DNA of 64,000 nt, taken from CALGYY01 sp963678485. GTDB lineage: Bacteria > Bacteroidota > Bacteroidia > Bacteroidales > CAIWKO01. A model generated the notes under the pieces. The model saw only the letters and a program-made list of their open reading frames with translations. It made no database searches and was not told where the DNA came from. Position numbers and translations under genes: made by a program. The DNA lies in NCBI GenBank assembly GCA_963678485.1, contig OY782882.1:4340001-4404000 (forward strand), given 5' to 3'. Of the stretch, positions 36,533-45,728 are shown piece after piece. Position 1 is the stretch's first letter. Every line of letters starts with the position of its first letter.

Positions 36533-36684
36533 TATCTTTGCACCCCCAATGAATAGGGTGATTGTTTTTTCTGATAGCGGGCGGCTACAGTTCTGACAAT
36601 CAGGCAGGTAAAAATCTTGCCACAAAAAATAACTTAACCCCTGTCCGCACCGTCCACGGGCATACAAAGTCAAAAGGCATATCC
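36533..36684 (+). promoter_or_regulatory. rpsA promoter and ~140-nt leader
   Basis: TATCTTTG at 36533-36540 matches the -7 consensus and is directly followed by CACCCCC. Transcription would begin near 36547, leaving a leader of about 138 nt before the rpsA ATG at 36685. The leader contains complementary segments such as GCGGGCGGC (36578-36586) and GTCCGCACCGTCC (36644-36656). Its length and the role of S1 as an autoregulated protein in other bacteria suggest a regulatory leader; the structure is not demonstrated. Confidence 0.5.
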
Positions 36685-38646
36685 ATGACTGACGAAATCA
36701 CCAACAACGAAGTTGAAAATGCTCCTGAGCAGGAAGTCAACGTCGTAAAAGAAGAAACAAAAGTAGTAACTGAAAGACAGCCACTTGTTCCGGCTGATGA
36801 TTTCAATTGGGACATCATTGGAAAGAAGCACGATGCTTATTCACATGATGAACGCGCAAAATTGGAAGAGATTTACGATCAAACACTGAGTTCAATTGTT
36901 GAACAGGAAGTGGTTGATGGAACAGTAGTAGCCATGAATAACCGCGAAGTTGTGGTTAACATTGGTTTTAAATCCGACGGCGTTATCGCATTATCGGAAT
37001 TCCGTTACAATCCTGAACTGAAGATTGGCGACACCATCGAAGTGTATGTTGAAAGTCAGGAAAATAACACCGGTCAGCTATTATTATCACACAAAAAAGC
37101 TAAATTACTCAAGGCTTGGGATCGCGTTAACAACGCACTCGAGAAGGATGAGATTATCAACGGTTTCGTGAAATGCCGCACCAAGGGTGGCTTGATCGTC
37201 GATGTATTCGGCATCGAAGCATTCTTACCGGGTTCACAAATTGATGTTAAGCCTATCCGCGACTATGATATTTATGTTGGAAAGACTATGGAATTCAAGG
37301 TTGTGAAAGTTAACCATGAATACAAGAATGTGGTTGTTTCCCATAAAGCTCTTATTGAAGACGAACTCGAACATCAGAAAGCTGAGATTATTGCCAAACT
37401 TGAAAAAGGTCAGGTACTCGAAGGCACTGTTAAGAATATTACTTCTTATGGTGTGTTTATCGATCTCGGTGGTGTTGATGGTTTGATTCATATTACTGAC
37501 CTCTCATGGGGACGCATCAATCACCCTGAAGAGATTGTTCAGTTAGATCAGAAGATTAATGTTGTAATTCTTGACTTCGACGAAGGTAAGAAGCGTATTG
37601 CATTAGGTCTGAAACAACTTACACCTCATCCATGGGATTCATTGGATGCTTCATACAAAGTAGGTGACAAGGTAAAGGGCAGAGTAGTGGTTATTGCCGA
37701 CTACGGTGCATTTGTTGAAATTACCAAGGGTGTTGAAGGTTTGATTCACGTTTCCGAAATGTCATGGTCACAGCACCTGCGTTCGGCTCAGGATTTCCTG
37801 AAAGTAGGCGATGAAATCGAAGCCGTTATTTTAACCCTCGACCGCGAAGAGCGTAAGATGTCATTGGGTATTAAGCAACTTATTCCAGACCCATGGGCAG
37901 ATATTACGAGCAGATATCCAGTTTCATCCAAGCACAAAGCTACCGTTCGCAATTTTACCAACTTTGGAATTTTTGTTGAATTGGAAGAAGGTGTTGACGG
38001 ATTGATTCACATTTCTGATTTGAGCTGGTCTAAGAAGATTAAACATCCTGCAGAATTCACCAAGATTGGCGAAGAAATCGAAGTTGTTGTATTGGAAGTG
38101 GATGCCGAAAATCGCAGACTCAGCCTTGGACACAAGCAACTCGAAGAAAATCCTTGGGATGTATTCGAATCAGTATTTACTATCGACAGTGTACACAGAG
38201 GAACCATTATCAACATTTCTGATAAAGGTGCTGTTGTTGCCCTGCCATATGGAGTTGAAGGATTTGCACCTTCACGCCACCTCGTAAAAGAAGATAATAC
38301 CAACGCACGCGTTGATGATACCCTCGATTTCAAGGTGATTGAATTCTCCAAGGAAAACAAGAAAATCATCATTTCTCACTCAAAAATTTATCAGGATGTA
38401 GCTAATGCTGAAAAAGCAAAAGATACTGCTGAAAAGAAAAAAGGTGAAAAAACAACTAAGAAAGCAGTGAAGAAAATCAAGGATAACCTTGAAAAAACCA
38501 CACTGGGTGATATCGAAGCATTAGCCAATCTCAAGAGCGAGATGGATGGAGCTGAGAAGTTAAGTCGCGAAGCAAAAGAAGCTTCAGAAAATTTAACTGA
38601 GGAAAGCCCAGAAACTACTGAGGAAACCTCCGAAGAGGAAAAGTAG
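36685..38646 (+). CDS. rpsA: 30S ribosomal protein S1
   Basis: The 653-residue protein contains six S1 RNA-binding repeats. Examples are DGTVVAMNNREVVVNIGFKS (first, about residue 75), INGFVKCRTKGGLIVDVFG (second), LEGTVKNITSYGVFIDLGG (third), KGRVVVIADYGAFVEI (fourth), KATVRNFTNFGIFVELEEG (fifth) and RGTIINISDKGAVVALPYG (sixth). An acidic N-terminus and a Lys/Glu-rich C-terminal tail of about 85 residues flank them. S1 binds mRNA on the 30S subunit; Bacteroidota lack strong Shine-Dalgarno use, which makes S1 and the leader context important. The ATG at 36685 starts MTDEITNNEVENA and is preferred; the frame is open from 36562 through the leader but that would place translation inside the presumed leader. 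Confidence 0.96.
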   Translation: MTDEITNNEVENAPEQEVNVVKEETKVVTERQPLVPADDFNWDIIGKKHDAYSHDERAKLEEIYDQTLSSIVEQEVVDGTVVAMNNREVVVNIGFKSDGVIALSEFRYNPELKIGDTIEVYVESQENNTGQLLLSHKKAKLLKAWDRVNNALEKDEIINGFVKCRTKGGLIVDVFGIEAFLPGSQIDVKPIRDYDIYVGKTMEFKVVKVNHEYKNVVVSHKALIEDELEHQKAEIIAKLEKGQVLEGTVKNITSYGVFIDLGGVDGLIHITDLSWGRINHPEEIVQLDQKINVVILDFDEGKKRIALGLKQLTPHPWDSLDASYKVGDKVKGRVVVIADYGAFVEITKGVEGLIHVSEMSWSQHLRSAQDFLKVGDEIEAVILTLDREERKMSLGIKQLIPDPWADITSRYPVSSKHKATVRNFTNFGIFVELEEGVDGLIHISDLSWSKKIKHPAEFTKIGEEIEVVVLEVDAENRRLSLGHKQLEENPWDVFESVFTIDSVHRGTIINISDKGAVVALPYGVEGFAPSRHLVKEDNTNARVDDTLDFKVIEFSKENKKIIISHSKIYQDVANAEKAKDTAEKKKGEKTTKKAVKKIKDNLEKTTLGDIEALANLKSEMDGAEKLSREAKEASENLTEESPETTEETSEEEK

Positions 38647-38663
38647 TTGCTGACCTATTTATT

Positions 38664-38694
38664 AAAAGGCTGCCTTAACGGCGGCCTTTTTTTT
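38664..38694 (+). terminator. Terminator of rpsA
   Basis: AAAGGCTGCC and GGCGGCCTTT pair over ten positions (one G-T pair) around the loop TTAAC, followed by a run of eight T. Confidence 0.9.
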
Positions 38695-38698
38695 GTGC

Positions 38699-38776
38699 GG
38701 ACCGTCCTTCTTCAGGCTCAGGGACCGTCCTTCGACTACCGCTCAGGAACCGTCCTTCAACAAGGTCAGGGACCAA
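38699..38776. repeat. Three degenerate tandem units of about 24 bp
   Basis: The core GGACCGTCCTTC recurs three times (with GAACCGTCCTTC in the third copy), each followed by a variable six to eight bases and then TCAG; a fourth partial GGACC closes the set. The whole stretch lies between the rpsA terminator and the next promoter, a 355-base gap without genes. The remainder of that gap, 38777-38970, contains only AT-rich sequence and the octamer repeat. Confidence 0.75.
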
Positions 38777-38888
38777 GTATTATGTAATAAATAAGTGGTC
38801 TCGGCTCCGACCACTCGCTCCAAAGTTTTACTGCTGTAATGTTTTAACTAATTTTCTAATTAACTAATCAACCTAATAACCCCTTTAA

Positions 38889-38924
38889 CCCCATAACCCC
38901 ATAACCCCATAACCCCATAACCCC
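38889..38924. repeat. Octamer microsatellite (CCCCATAA)
   Basis: Four perfect copies of CCCCATAA occur at 38889-38920, followed by a further CCCC. Degenerate relatives (ACCCCTTTAA) precede it. The run lies about 50 bases upstream of the -7 box of the next gene. Confidence 0.9.
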
Positions 38925-38970
38925 CAACTATAAATTATTCACATATTTCTGTTCCATTTGTTTTTTTGTG

Positions 38971-38978
38971 TAATTTTG
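38971..38978 (+). promoter_or_regulatory. -7 promoter element of the small T9SS gene
   Basis: TAATTTTG at 38971-38978 matches TAnnTTTG, 24 bases before the ATG at 39002. Confidence 0.62.
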
Positions 38979-39001
38979 AAAAACAATTTTATTAAAAAAC
39001 C

Positions 39002-39766
39002 ATGTATATGAAAAAAGTCGTTACTCTTCTTTTTGTTATTGCATTAATGGCAGGATCAACTCAATCCTTTGCACAATGCACCCCTAACGCTACCCAGAAT
39101 ATCTTTTTGATTCCTGACACTGCTGCTGATTTTGCTCCTGCATTCACTTACATGCCTTATGTACAGGTGCTTTATGTTGCAGTTCCTACGGATACTGTGA
39201 TTTTTGGCATGCCAGCGACATTTGATTCTATTGTTGTTACAAACATTACTGGTCTGCCGTCATCAATCACTTATACCACCAGTCCATCCAATGGACACTT
39301 AATGGCAGGAACCCCAGCGTGTCTGCAGTTCTCCGGAACACCAACCGCAGCTGAAATTGGAACTTACAATCTTACGATCAACACTTTAGTTGCCGGCAAT
39401 ATGCCAATTATGGGTGATACCATCATGGCTATGCCAGTTACCGGATATACAATTAAAGTACTTGATAGTTCAAGCTTTGGAATCTATCATCCTTCCGACA
39501 GAATCGATTTTGAAGTATTCCAGAATTCGCCCAATCCTTTTGGTGCACAAACAGAGATTGCTTATCAGAGTTGTGGAAACGAAAAAGTGACTATTGAAAT
39601 TTTCGACATCCTTGGAAATTGTGTTTACAATGAAACCATGGTTTCAAAACGCGGATACAATTCTTTGTTAATCAGCGGAAGCACATACAAACCTGGCATC
39701 TATATGTACAGGGTTTCTAATGAAAAAGTCACATTCTCACGTCGTATGCTCGTAAGCAATCGCTAA
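39002..39766 (+). CDS. Small T9SS type A secreted protein
   Basis: The 254-residue protein has a signal peptide ending in TQSFAQC (start MYMKKVVTLL; the second ATG at 39008 is equally possible). The mature part of about 145 residues contains a putative Ig-like fold typical of cadherin-like or He_PIG domains: PATFDSIVVTNITGLPSSITY and CLQFSGTPTAAEIGTYNLTI. The C-terminal 90 residues form a type A sorting domain with FQNSPNPFG, a strand EIFDILGNCVYN and YKPGIYMYRVSNEKVTFSRR. The stop codon overlaps the rnz start (TAATG), so the two genes are co-translated, an odd pairing of a surface protein with an RNA-maturation enzyme. Function is unknown. Confidence 0.85.
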   Translation: MYMKKVVTLLFVIALMAGSTQSFAQCTPNATQNIFLIPDTAADFAPAFTYMPYVQVLYVAVPTDTVIFGMPATFDSIVVTNITGLPSSITYTTSPSNGHLMAGTPACLQFSGTPTAAEIGTYNLTINTLVAGNMPIMGDTIMAMPVTGYTIKVLDSSSFGIYHPSDRIDFEVFQNSPNPFGAQTEIAYQSCGNEKVTIEIFDILGNCVYNETMVSKRGYNSLLISGSTYKPGIYMYRVSNEKVTFSRRMLVSNR

Positions 39767-40677
39767 TGGGTTTTTACGTTCGCATTTTGGGCTCTAGCTC
39801 TGCAACGCCCACCGCATCAAGACATCCAAGCGCTCAGTTACTAAATGTAAATGAGCGCCTTTTTTTAATTGACTGCGGCGAAGGCACCCAGATGCAGTTA
39901 AGGCGCTTTAAAATAAAAACTCATCGTATTAAACATATTTTTATTTCTCATTTGCATGGTGATCATTTCCTTGGTCTTCCCGGTCTGATTTTTACCATGC
40001 ACCTTTTCGGAAGAAAAGAAGAACTGCATATCTATGGTAATCCAGAACTGAAGAAGATTCTGGATCTTTTAATGCTGGTGAGTGAAACAACCTTACAATA
40101 TCCTCTTATATTTCACCCCATAAATCCTGATGAATCATCAATCGTATATACTGACGATGGTGTAGAAATCACTGCATTTCCATTGTTACACCGGGTTCCT
40201 ACACATGGTTTTGTTTTTCGGGAACGCAATCAGGGACGGCGCATACGAAAGGATGTCATTGAAGAATATCAAATTACCAGTGGACATTTTTCTGCTTTGA
40301 AGAAGGGCCATGATCTTTTATTGCCCGATGGGAGGACGATTCCAAATCATTTGCTAACCTTGCCACCTAAAGAGCAGCGTTCCTATGCGTATTGTTCCGA
40401 TACAGGCTATGTTGAAAGCTATATTCAATATATTAAAGGTGTGGATACCCTTTATCACGAAGCTACATTTATGAAGGACAGGGAAGCGAACGCCCGTGAG
40501 AAAATGCATTCAACCACTAGTGATGCAGCAACCATTGCAAATATGGCTGGAGTAAAGAAATTAATTATAGGGCATTATTCAGCACGCTACGACGATTTAA
40601 TGCCTGTATTACTTGAAACTCGTGAACTATTTGCTGAAACTTATCTTGCTGAAGATGGACTGATTTTTCAGGTATAA
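39766..40677 (+). CDS. rnz: Ribonuclease Z
   Basis: The 303-residue protein has the RNase Z layout: N-terminal ILGSSSATPTASRHPSAQ, the metal motif HxHxDH at His62, His64, Asp66, His67 (SHLHGDHFLGLPGL), then PLLHRVPTHGFVFRE, the exosite region, AYCSDTGY and, near the end, the HSTTSDAATIA and IGHYSARY blocks. It cuts the 3' trailer of precursor tRNAs. The ATG overlaps the preceding TAA by one base. The sequence appears complete, with normal length for the short form (RNase Z-S). Confidence 0.95.
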   Translation: MGFYVRILGSSSATPTASRHPSAQLLNVNERLFLIDCGEGTQMQLRRFKIKTHRIKHIFISHLHGDHFLGLPGLIFTMHLFGRKEELHIYGNPELKKILDLLMLVSETTLQYPLIFHPINPDESSIVYTDDGVEITAFPLLHRVPTHGFVFRERNQGRRIRKDVIEEYQITSGHFSALKKGHDLLLPDGRTIPNHLLTLPPKEQRSYAYCSDTGYVESYIQYIKGVDTLYHEATFMKDREANAREKMHSTTSDAATIANMAGVKKLIIGHYSARYDDLMPVLLETRELFAETYLAEDGLIFQV

Positions 40678-40737
40678 CCATCTAATGTATAAATTTTTAA
40701 GGAATATTTGTATTTTTACCAAATAATCCTAAACTCC

Positions 40738-42237
40738 ATGAAACGCTTACATCTCATTTTTTTTAGCCTGCTTACAATGCTCGCTACGGTCGCATCTGCG
40801 CAATTTTCAGTTCAAAAGGGTGTTATCGAAGTATTCACAGGAAGTTGGTCGCAATATTCTCCTGATGGATTCGTCATACTCGAAGATGTGATTGCCTCTT
40901 CAAATAATGTAATTCCGGTTAATATTCATACGTCGGATGGAATGGAGATCGATCACGGAACAGAGCTAGCAACGTTTTTTTCCACCTCATATCCGCAGGC
41001 AATAATTAATAGAACAACATCTCCAATTTCCAGAGGGACATGGTTATCAAGTATGACAACCTATCTTGCTGGGGTCTCATCTGTCACCGTTTCCTTTGAT
41101 TCTGTGTTATATAATAATGTCACTCGGCAAATTGATGTTTATCTTAAAGCCATGTTTACAGGTACTGTCTCCGGTGATATTCGCTTCAATTGCATAATCA
41201 TCGAGGATAGTGTGGTTGGTACAGGTTCGGGTTATAATCAGGTGAATGCGTATAATACAACAGCGGGACATACGTATTACGGAGCAGGTAATCCAATCGT
41301 TGGACTGCCACACAGATATGTTGCCCGTGATTTTCTTGGAGGTACATGGGGTACTTCGGGTGTAATTCCAGCATCGGTGAATTTTGGTTCTGTCGCCACC
41401 TATCACTACTCATATACAGTTCCGGCTAATTTTGATGAACAAAAAATTTCATTGGTAGGCTTGGTTTCTTTATATAGTGCATCAGGAGTTACCAATCGTC
41501 CTATTTTGAATGCTGATTATTGGCCAAGCATCATGATGCCTTCAACAAAATTCACTTCTCCCTTCGACACAGTATGCAGGGGAGGAGCTATCACTTATAC
41601 TGATATTTCAGATAATCTTACATCTTGGGCTTGGACATTTCAAGGAGGAATTCCATCTTCCTCCAATGATGAAAATCCGGGCCCGGTTACATATTCCACT
41701 GCAGGTACCTATATCACTACGCTGTTGGGTACAAACAGTCTGGGGACAAGTACATGGCGTGATACTATCGTAGTAAAAGGTGTAAATACAAACATCATTC
41801 AAACACCTACTGAATTAGTAGCTGTGCAAGGTGACGTACTTTATCAATGGCTTGACTGTAATAACGTCAATGCGCCATTCATGGGAGAAACACAACAATA
41901 TTTTTCTATTCCGGCAAATGGTTCTTATGCCGTAGAGATGAATTTCGATGGTTGTGTTGATACTACATCTTGTATAAATATTACATCATTTGGTATTGAT
42001 GAATCTATAACTCACGATAACCTTATATATCCAAATCCCTCAAATGGCGCTTTTTTTATGGAGATGTCTGATGATGGAGTGATTGAAGTTCGCGATTTGA
42101 TAGGCTCTCTTGTTTTTTATTGTAGTGTTAAAGCAGGAGTTAATAAACTTCAATTTGATATTGATGAGGGAATCTATTTTGTGAAGATAAAAATTCATGC
42201 TGAGGAATATCTACAGCGTATTATCATTCAGAAATAG
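40738..42237 (+). CDS. Omp28-like T9SS type A protein with PKD domain, lacking the CxxC
   Basis: The 499-residue protein has a signal peptide (MKRLHLIFFSLLTMLATVASAQ). Residues about 20-280 follow the Omp28-related pattern VIEVFTGSWSQYSPDGFV...NVIPVNIHTSDGM...YPQAIINR, known as a thioredoxin-like outer-membrane or surface module. In the family the first motif normally reads TGxWCxxCP; here both cysteines are replaced by Ser (SWSQYSP), so a redox role is excluded by sequence. A PKD domain follows (about 290-350, with TYSTAGTYITTLLGTNSLG) and the final 80 residues are a type A sorting domain (IYPNPSNGAFF, DEGIYFVKIKIHAEEYLQRI). ATG 40738 gives the signal peptide; the frame is open from 40708. 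Confidence 0.85.
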   Translation: MKRLHLIFFSLLTMLATVASAQFSVQKGVIEVFTGSWSQYSPDGFVILEDVIASSNNVIPVNIHTSDGMEIDHGTELATFFSTSYPQAIINRTTSPISRGTWLSSMTTYLAGVSSVTVSFDSVLYNNVTRQIDVYLKAMFTGTVSGDIRFNCIIIEDSVVGTGSGYNQVNAYNTTAGHTYYGAGNPIVGLPHRYVARDFLGGTWGTSGVIPASVNFGSVATYHYSYTVPANFDEQKISLVGLVSLYSASGVTNRPILNADYWPSIMMPSTKFTSPFDTVCRGGAITYTDISDNLTSWAWTFQGGIPSSSNDENPGPVTYSTAGTYITTLLGTNSLGTSTWRDTIVVKGVNTNIIQTPTELVAVQGDVLYQWLDCNNVNAPFMGETQQYFSIPANGSYAVEMNFDGCVDTTSCINITSFGIDESITHDNLIYPNPSNGAFFMEMSDDGVIEVRDLIGSLVFYCSVKAGVNKLQFDIDEGIYFVKIKIHAEEYLQRIIIQK

Positions 42238-42456
42238 AACGAATACTATATCTTTTATTCTTTTGAAACCGCCTGTTGCGGCGCGATTACAGTCGTTTAT
42301 TTTTATAAGCTTTCTAAATTCAAAGTAACGCTGATATTCTATTTGGAGTGATTACGAAATGCTAGGCAATTAACAAATTGCTGTTGATATTATTTTATTC
42401 TCAATTCTGTTGACTGAGCTATTATCGCAAACTTTGTAAGTTATAATTATTTGCTG

Positions 42457-45183
42457 ATGCCGCTTAAGTCATGTTCTTCTTTATTTTCTAAGATAAGATG
42501 CGTATTTAGATTTTTCTTTGTACTGCTAATTCTTGCGTTGGCTTACGACAATGCGTTTGCTCAATTTGATGTAATTTACGAAAAGGCCGACAATGAAGTT
42601 TATACTGTGAACTATCAATCAGAGCCCGATTCTTCATCACAGATCACCAATATATTTATCAGAGAAATCGCTAAGAGTGTTCCTAAACGTTTTGATTATA
42701 CCTCCTATAAGTACTCATTTCGTCAGGTACTGCGCGTGATTCGCCTTGCTGATGGACGATACGAAGCATCTGTCGATATCAACGAAGCACGCTGTCTGGG
42801 TGATGTTATCTATAAAGATTTTGATATCTCTGATGTCTTATTTCCGAATGCTATTCATATGAAAGTTTCTTTATATGATAAGTATAAAAAAGAAATAAAT
42901 GTATTTAATATTGACAGTCATTCCTTACATTGGGGTTATAACAAACTTGCTTTTTATTCATTTACTGATACTATTCGTCAGCCCTCTTTCACAGTGACAG
43001 TGGATAATCGTGCGGTCTTTTTTGACAGTAATGCTGTGGCTGCATTTAATGATAAACTATTAAGAATTGATGAGTATTATCAGTCCAAAGCAGTGATAGC
43101 GCGTGGAAATCAAAAACTGGATGCATTCGATTTCAAAAACATTGATATGATTTTAGTGTATGATATCATGTTGGATGAAATTGAGCAAAATCTGGAAATT
43201 CTTTATCAGCGCGATTTTCCGGGGACACTCAGTCTTTCCGGTCACGATCCAATTGGCTACATTGATATGTTCAATGCCTATTCAGAACGATGCCGTAGCG
43301 TACGTGCTCAGGAGGATGCCTGCCTCGCTACACTCGATAAAATATACTACGATCAAGGCAAAAAATATCTTGACCTAGGCCAGGTGAGTAAGGCAATGCT
43401 TTATTTTAGCCGGTCGTGCAATTATAATCCGATGTACGTTCCTTCGTATTATGAGCGCGCAAAAATCCTTTATTTTCACGATAGCGTGAATGAAGCTGCA
43501 GACATCATGCAGTCGGTTCTAACGACCATGAATCCTGGTCCTGCGATGGCCGACTCAGTCATTCTTTTTTCCGAAAAGGTATTTCATACACTACAGCAAC
43601 AGGGCATGGATTATCTCAAACTTGAGAAGTTCAACGAATCGCTTGCTGTGATCGAACGTGCAATCCGCTTTTGTGAAGGGAGTCCGGGCATTAACTGCGG
43701 TGAGCAAATCTATAAAGACTATGCTTCTTCAAAATTCGGAATTTATCAGTCCTATTTAAGTGTGGCAGAGAAGGCAATACAGAATGCGCGCTACGAATTG
43801 GCAGAAGTATACATCATTGAAGCGCGCAAATATCAGCGACAAAATGCCAAAGAGATTATTGGCGCAGCCGCGGCAGATGCAGTAACTTCTAAATTAGCCC
43901 GCGCCATGGTGACCAAAGGGGATACTTTAAATTCCAAAAAGAAATACGAACTCGCATTGTCCTGGTACGACCGTGCAGCGGCTTTATGTGATAGTATAGA
44001 TGTTAAAGATTGCGCTGATGGCTTGGAACGAGGCTATCGTCGGTCGTTCAATGAGATTTATAGTTTGAAAGTATCATCGGCGTATAAAATGTTGATGAAT
44101 GGAATGCCTGATCAAGCAGAACAACAGATTGCTGATGCACGCACCTACCAAGGCGAACACGCACAGTATATTGTTTATACAGTACCTGCCGATACTGTGT
44201 ATCAACGAATACAACTCGAGCGATACAAGCAGCTTATCCTAGCCGGACGAAGTATGGTAAAATACGGACAATATACAGAGGCCTTGACATCCTTAGAAAA
44301 AGCAGCATTGCTTTCAACAACATATAAGTTACGGGTAAATCCTTCCTTAGATACGCTACTGCAATTGGCTGCACGCCCTGTTATGCATGAACAAATTCAA
44401 TATGCATATGATGCAATCCGCAAGGAACAACTCGATACAGTGTCATTGTTATTGGGAAGTCTGGATGCTCGATTAAAGAAAGCAAAGCTTGTGGATGATA
44501 GCGTGCTGCCCGGTGCTATTAGCAGTTTGCATTTTGCCTACGACAGTGCTTATTGCAGCAATGCAAAGCGCGATTTTGAAAGAAGTTGCGATGAGGCGAA
44601 AAAGCTTGCCGATCAACTCACATATATTGCCGCACGTGACGCCTATTCGAAGGCTTTGCTGGTTATTAGAGATTTTTCAATATGTACGATTGACACTTCG
44701 GATGCCTCATCCCGCTATATTTATGTGATTCCTGCGGCATACTATCAACAGTGTATGAGAAATGCGGATTCTGCGTTACAAACGCTTGACACCAATTCGT
44801 TTTTTAATTTGTACGCGTCGGCGGAGAGTCTTTATAATAAGCAATATCTGGCTGGTTACGGAATAAAGCATCTGCCACTTGTTTCCTATTGTTCCGGACA
44901 TAGCTCCGAACAATTCAAAAAAGCCTCAATTCAGTTTTTTATTAGTAAGGATAGGTCGCACGATGCATTTACGATTCTATCAACTTTAGCTTCTATAATG
45001 AAGCCGACGACTTCACAATCGCAGATGCAGACAACATTGGCAGCATTCATTGCCTCTGAGGCGTATAAAAAAGACCCACTTGCAGATCCATCGGCAAATA
45101 TTATGTTGCTTACTCAAGGCAATAAGTGGTTTAATCCTTTCAGGAAAAGCTACCAGGCAAAGTGGAAATCATTAAAAAAATAA
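42457..45183 (+). CDS. Large secreted TPR-like repeat protein
   Basis: The 908-residue protein begins with a basic stretch and a hydrophobic signal segment (VFRFFFVLLILALAYDNAFAQ). The N-terminal ~230 residues are beta-rich (DVIYEKADNEVYTVNY...). From about residue 280 onward the sequence is helical with TPR-like units, for example YLDLGQVSKAMLYFSRSCNYNPMYVPSYYERAKILYF, then KKKYELALSWYDRAAALCDS and KYGQYTEALTSLEKAALLS. Pairs of cysteines recur (CEGSPGINC, CDSIDVKDC, CIDTS-like). No sorting domain or lipobox is present, so it is probably periplasmic. The ATG at 42457 is used rather than the TTG at 42451. It stands alone between 220 bases of empty sequence and the next gene; function unknown. 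Confidence 0.8.
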   Translation: MPLKSCSSLFSKIRCVFRFFFVLLILALAYDNAFAQFDVIYEKADNEVYTVNYQSEPDSSSQITNIFIREIAKSVPKRFDYTSYKYSFRQVLRVIRLADGRYEASVDINEARCLGDVIYKDFDISDVLFPNAIHMKVSLYDKYKKEINVFNIDSHSLHWGYNKLAFYSFTDTIRQPSFTVTVDNRAVFFDSNAVAAFNDKLLRIDEYYQSKAVIARGNQKLDAFDFKNIDMILVYDIMLDEIEQNLEILYQRDFPGTLSLSGHDPIGYIDMFNAYSERCRSVRAQEDACLATLDKIYYDQGKKYLDLGQVSKAMLYFSRSCNYNPMYVPSYYERAKILYFHDSVNEAADIMQSVLTTMNPGPAMADSVILFSEKVFHTLQQQGMDYLKLEKFNESLAVIERAIRFCEGSPGINCGEQIYKDYASSKFGIYQSYLSVAEKAIQNARYELAEVYIIEARKYQRQNAKEIIGAAAADAVTSKLARAMVTKGDTLNSKKKYELALSWYDRAAALCDSIDVKDCADGLERGYRRSFNEIYSLKVSSAYKMLMNGMPDQAEQQIADARTYQGEHAQYIVYTVPADTVYQRIQLERYKQLILAGRSMVKYGQYTEALTSLEKAALLSTTYKLRVNPSLDTLLQLAARPVMHEQIQYAYDAIRKEQLDTVSLLLGSLDARLKKAKLVDDSVLPGAISSLHFAYDSAYCSNAKRDFERSCDEAKKLADQLTYIAARDAYSKALLVIRDFSICTIDTSDASSRYIYVIPAAYYQQCMRNADSALQTLDTNSFFNLYASAESLYNKQYLAGYGIKHLPLVSYCSGHSSEQFKKASIQFFISKDRSHDAFTILSTLASIMKPTTSQSQMQTTLAAFIASEAYKKDPLADPSANIMLLTQGNKWFNPFRKSYQAKWKSLKK

Positions 45184-45235
45184 CACTGATTATCTGATTG
45201 TTAAAATGTATTTCTGTTAATTTCTGTTAACTGAC

Positions 45236-45267
45236 TTGACTTTAGGGTGATTTCTTATTTATATTTG
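45236..45267 (+). promoter_or_regulatory. Bacteroidota-type promoter for the small lipoprotein
   Basis: TTG at 45236-45238 (-33) and TATATTTG at 45260-45267 (-7) are separated by 21 bases. The ATG at 45292 follows after 24 bases. Two tandem TTTCTGTTAA units (45211-45230) lie just upstream. Confidence 0.7.
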
Positions 45268-45291
45268 TTCTAAATAACAAAATTTCCCGGT

Positions 45292-45702
45292 ATGAAAACA
45301 AGCATAAAATCAGTATTAATCATTATTTGTTTATCGACCCTATTTATAGGATGTAAAAAGACAGATTCGTCTTCAGTTTCTCCGGCAAATCTGCAGAGTG
45401 GAAAGAATTGGCAGATCACCTATTATTACGATTCCTCCAAAGATGAAACCTACAAATTCAATAGTTACAGTTTCGAATTTAAGGACGACGGTACCTTGGT
45501 GGCTAATGGTTCTGGAATAAGCACTACAGGAGTCTGGAGTATTAATAGCAACAACAGCCGGATGAGCATTTCTTTAGGTTCGGCTTCACCCTTGGATAAT
45601 TTAAGCAGCGATTGGCTGATAATAAGTCAAACAAATACAAAAATAAAGTTGAGGGATGATCATTCCCTAAAATTAGAAGAAGTACACTTCTCTCTATTAT
45701 GA
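45292..45702 (+). CDS. Small lipocalin-like lipoprotein
   Basis: The 136-residue product has a lipoprotein signal ending in FIGC (Cys21). The mature sequence has the pattern of lipocalin-like lipoproteins of Bacteroidota: SGKNWQITYYYDSSKDET, FEFKDDGTLVANGSG, GVWSINSNNSRMSISLG and WLIISQTNTKIKL, which are the alternating strands of a small barrel. It is followed by a terminator shared with the convergent gene. Ligand unknown. Confidence 0.8.
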   Translation: MKTSIKSVLIIICLSTLFIGCKKTDSSSVSPANLQSGKNWQITYYYDSSKDETYKFNSYSFEFKDDGTLVANGSGISTTGVWSINSNNSRMSISLGSASPLDNLSSDWLIISQTNTKIKLRDDHSLKLEEVHFSLL

Positions 45703-45728
45703 TGGTAGCGGTAAGTTTAATTCCCCAG

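Noticed and set aside
38889..38924. CCCCATAA repeats as telomere-like or replication-origin sequence
   Set aside because: Four octamers alone, with no DnaA boxes, dnaA gene or other origin features nearby, are better explained as a simple microsatellite.
42238..42456. Possible small gene or RNA in the 219-base spacer
   Set aside because: No open frame with a start, no hairpin with T run and no match to the -7 consensus beyond AAACTTTG at about 42430; nothing can be supported.
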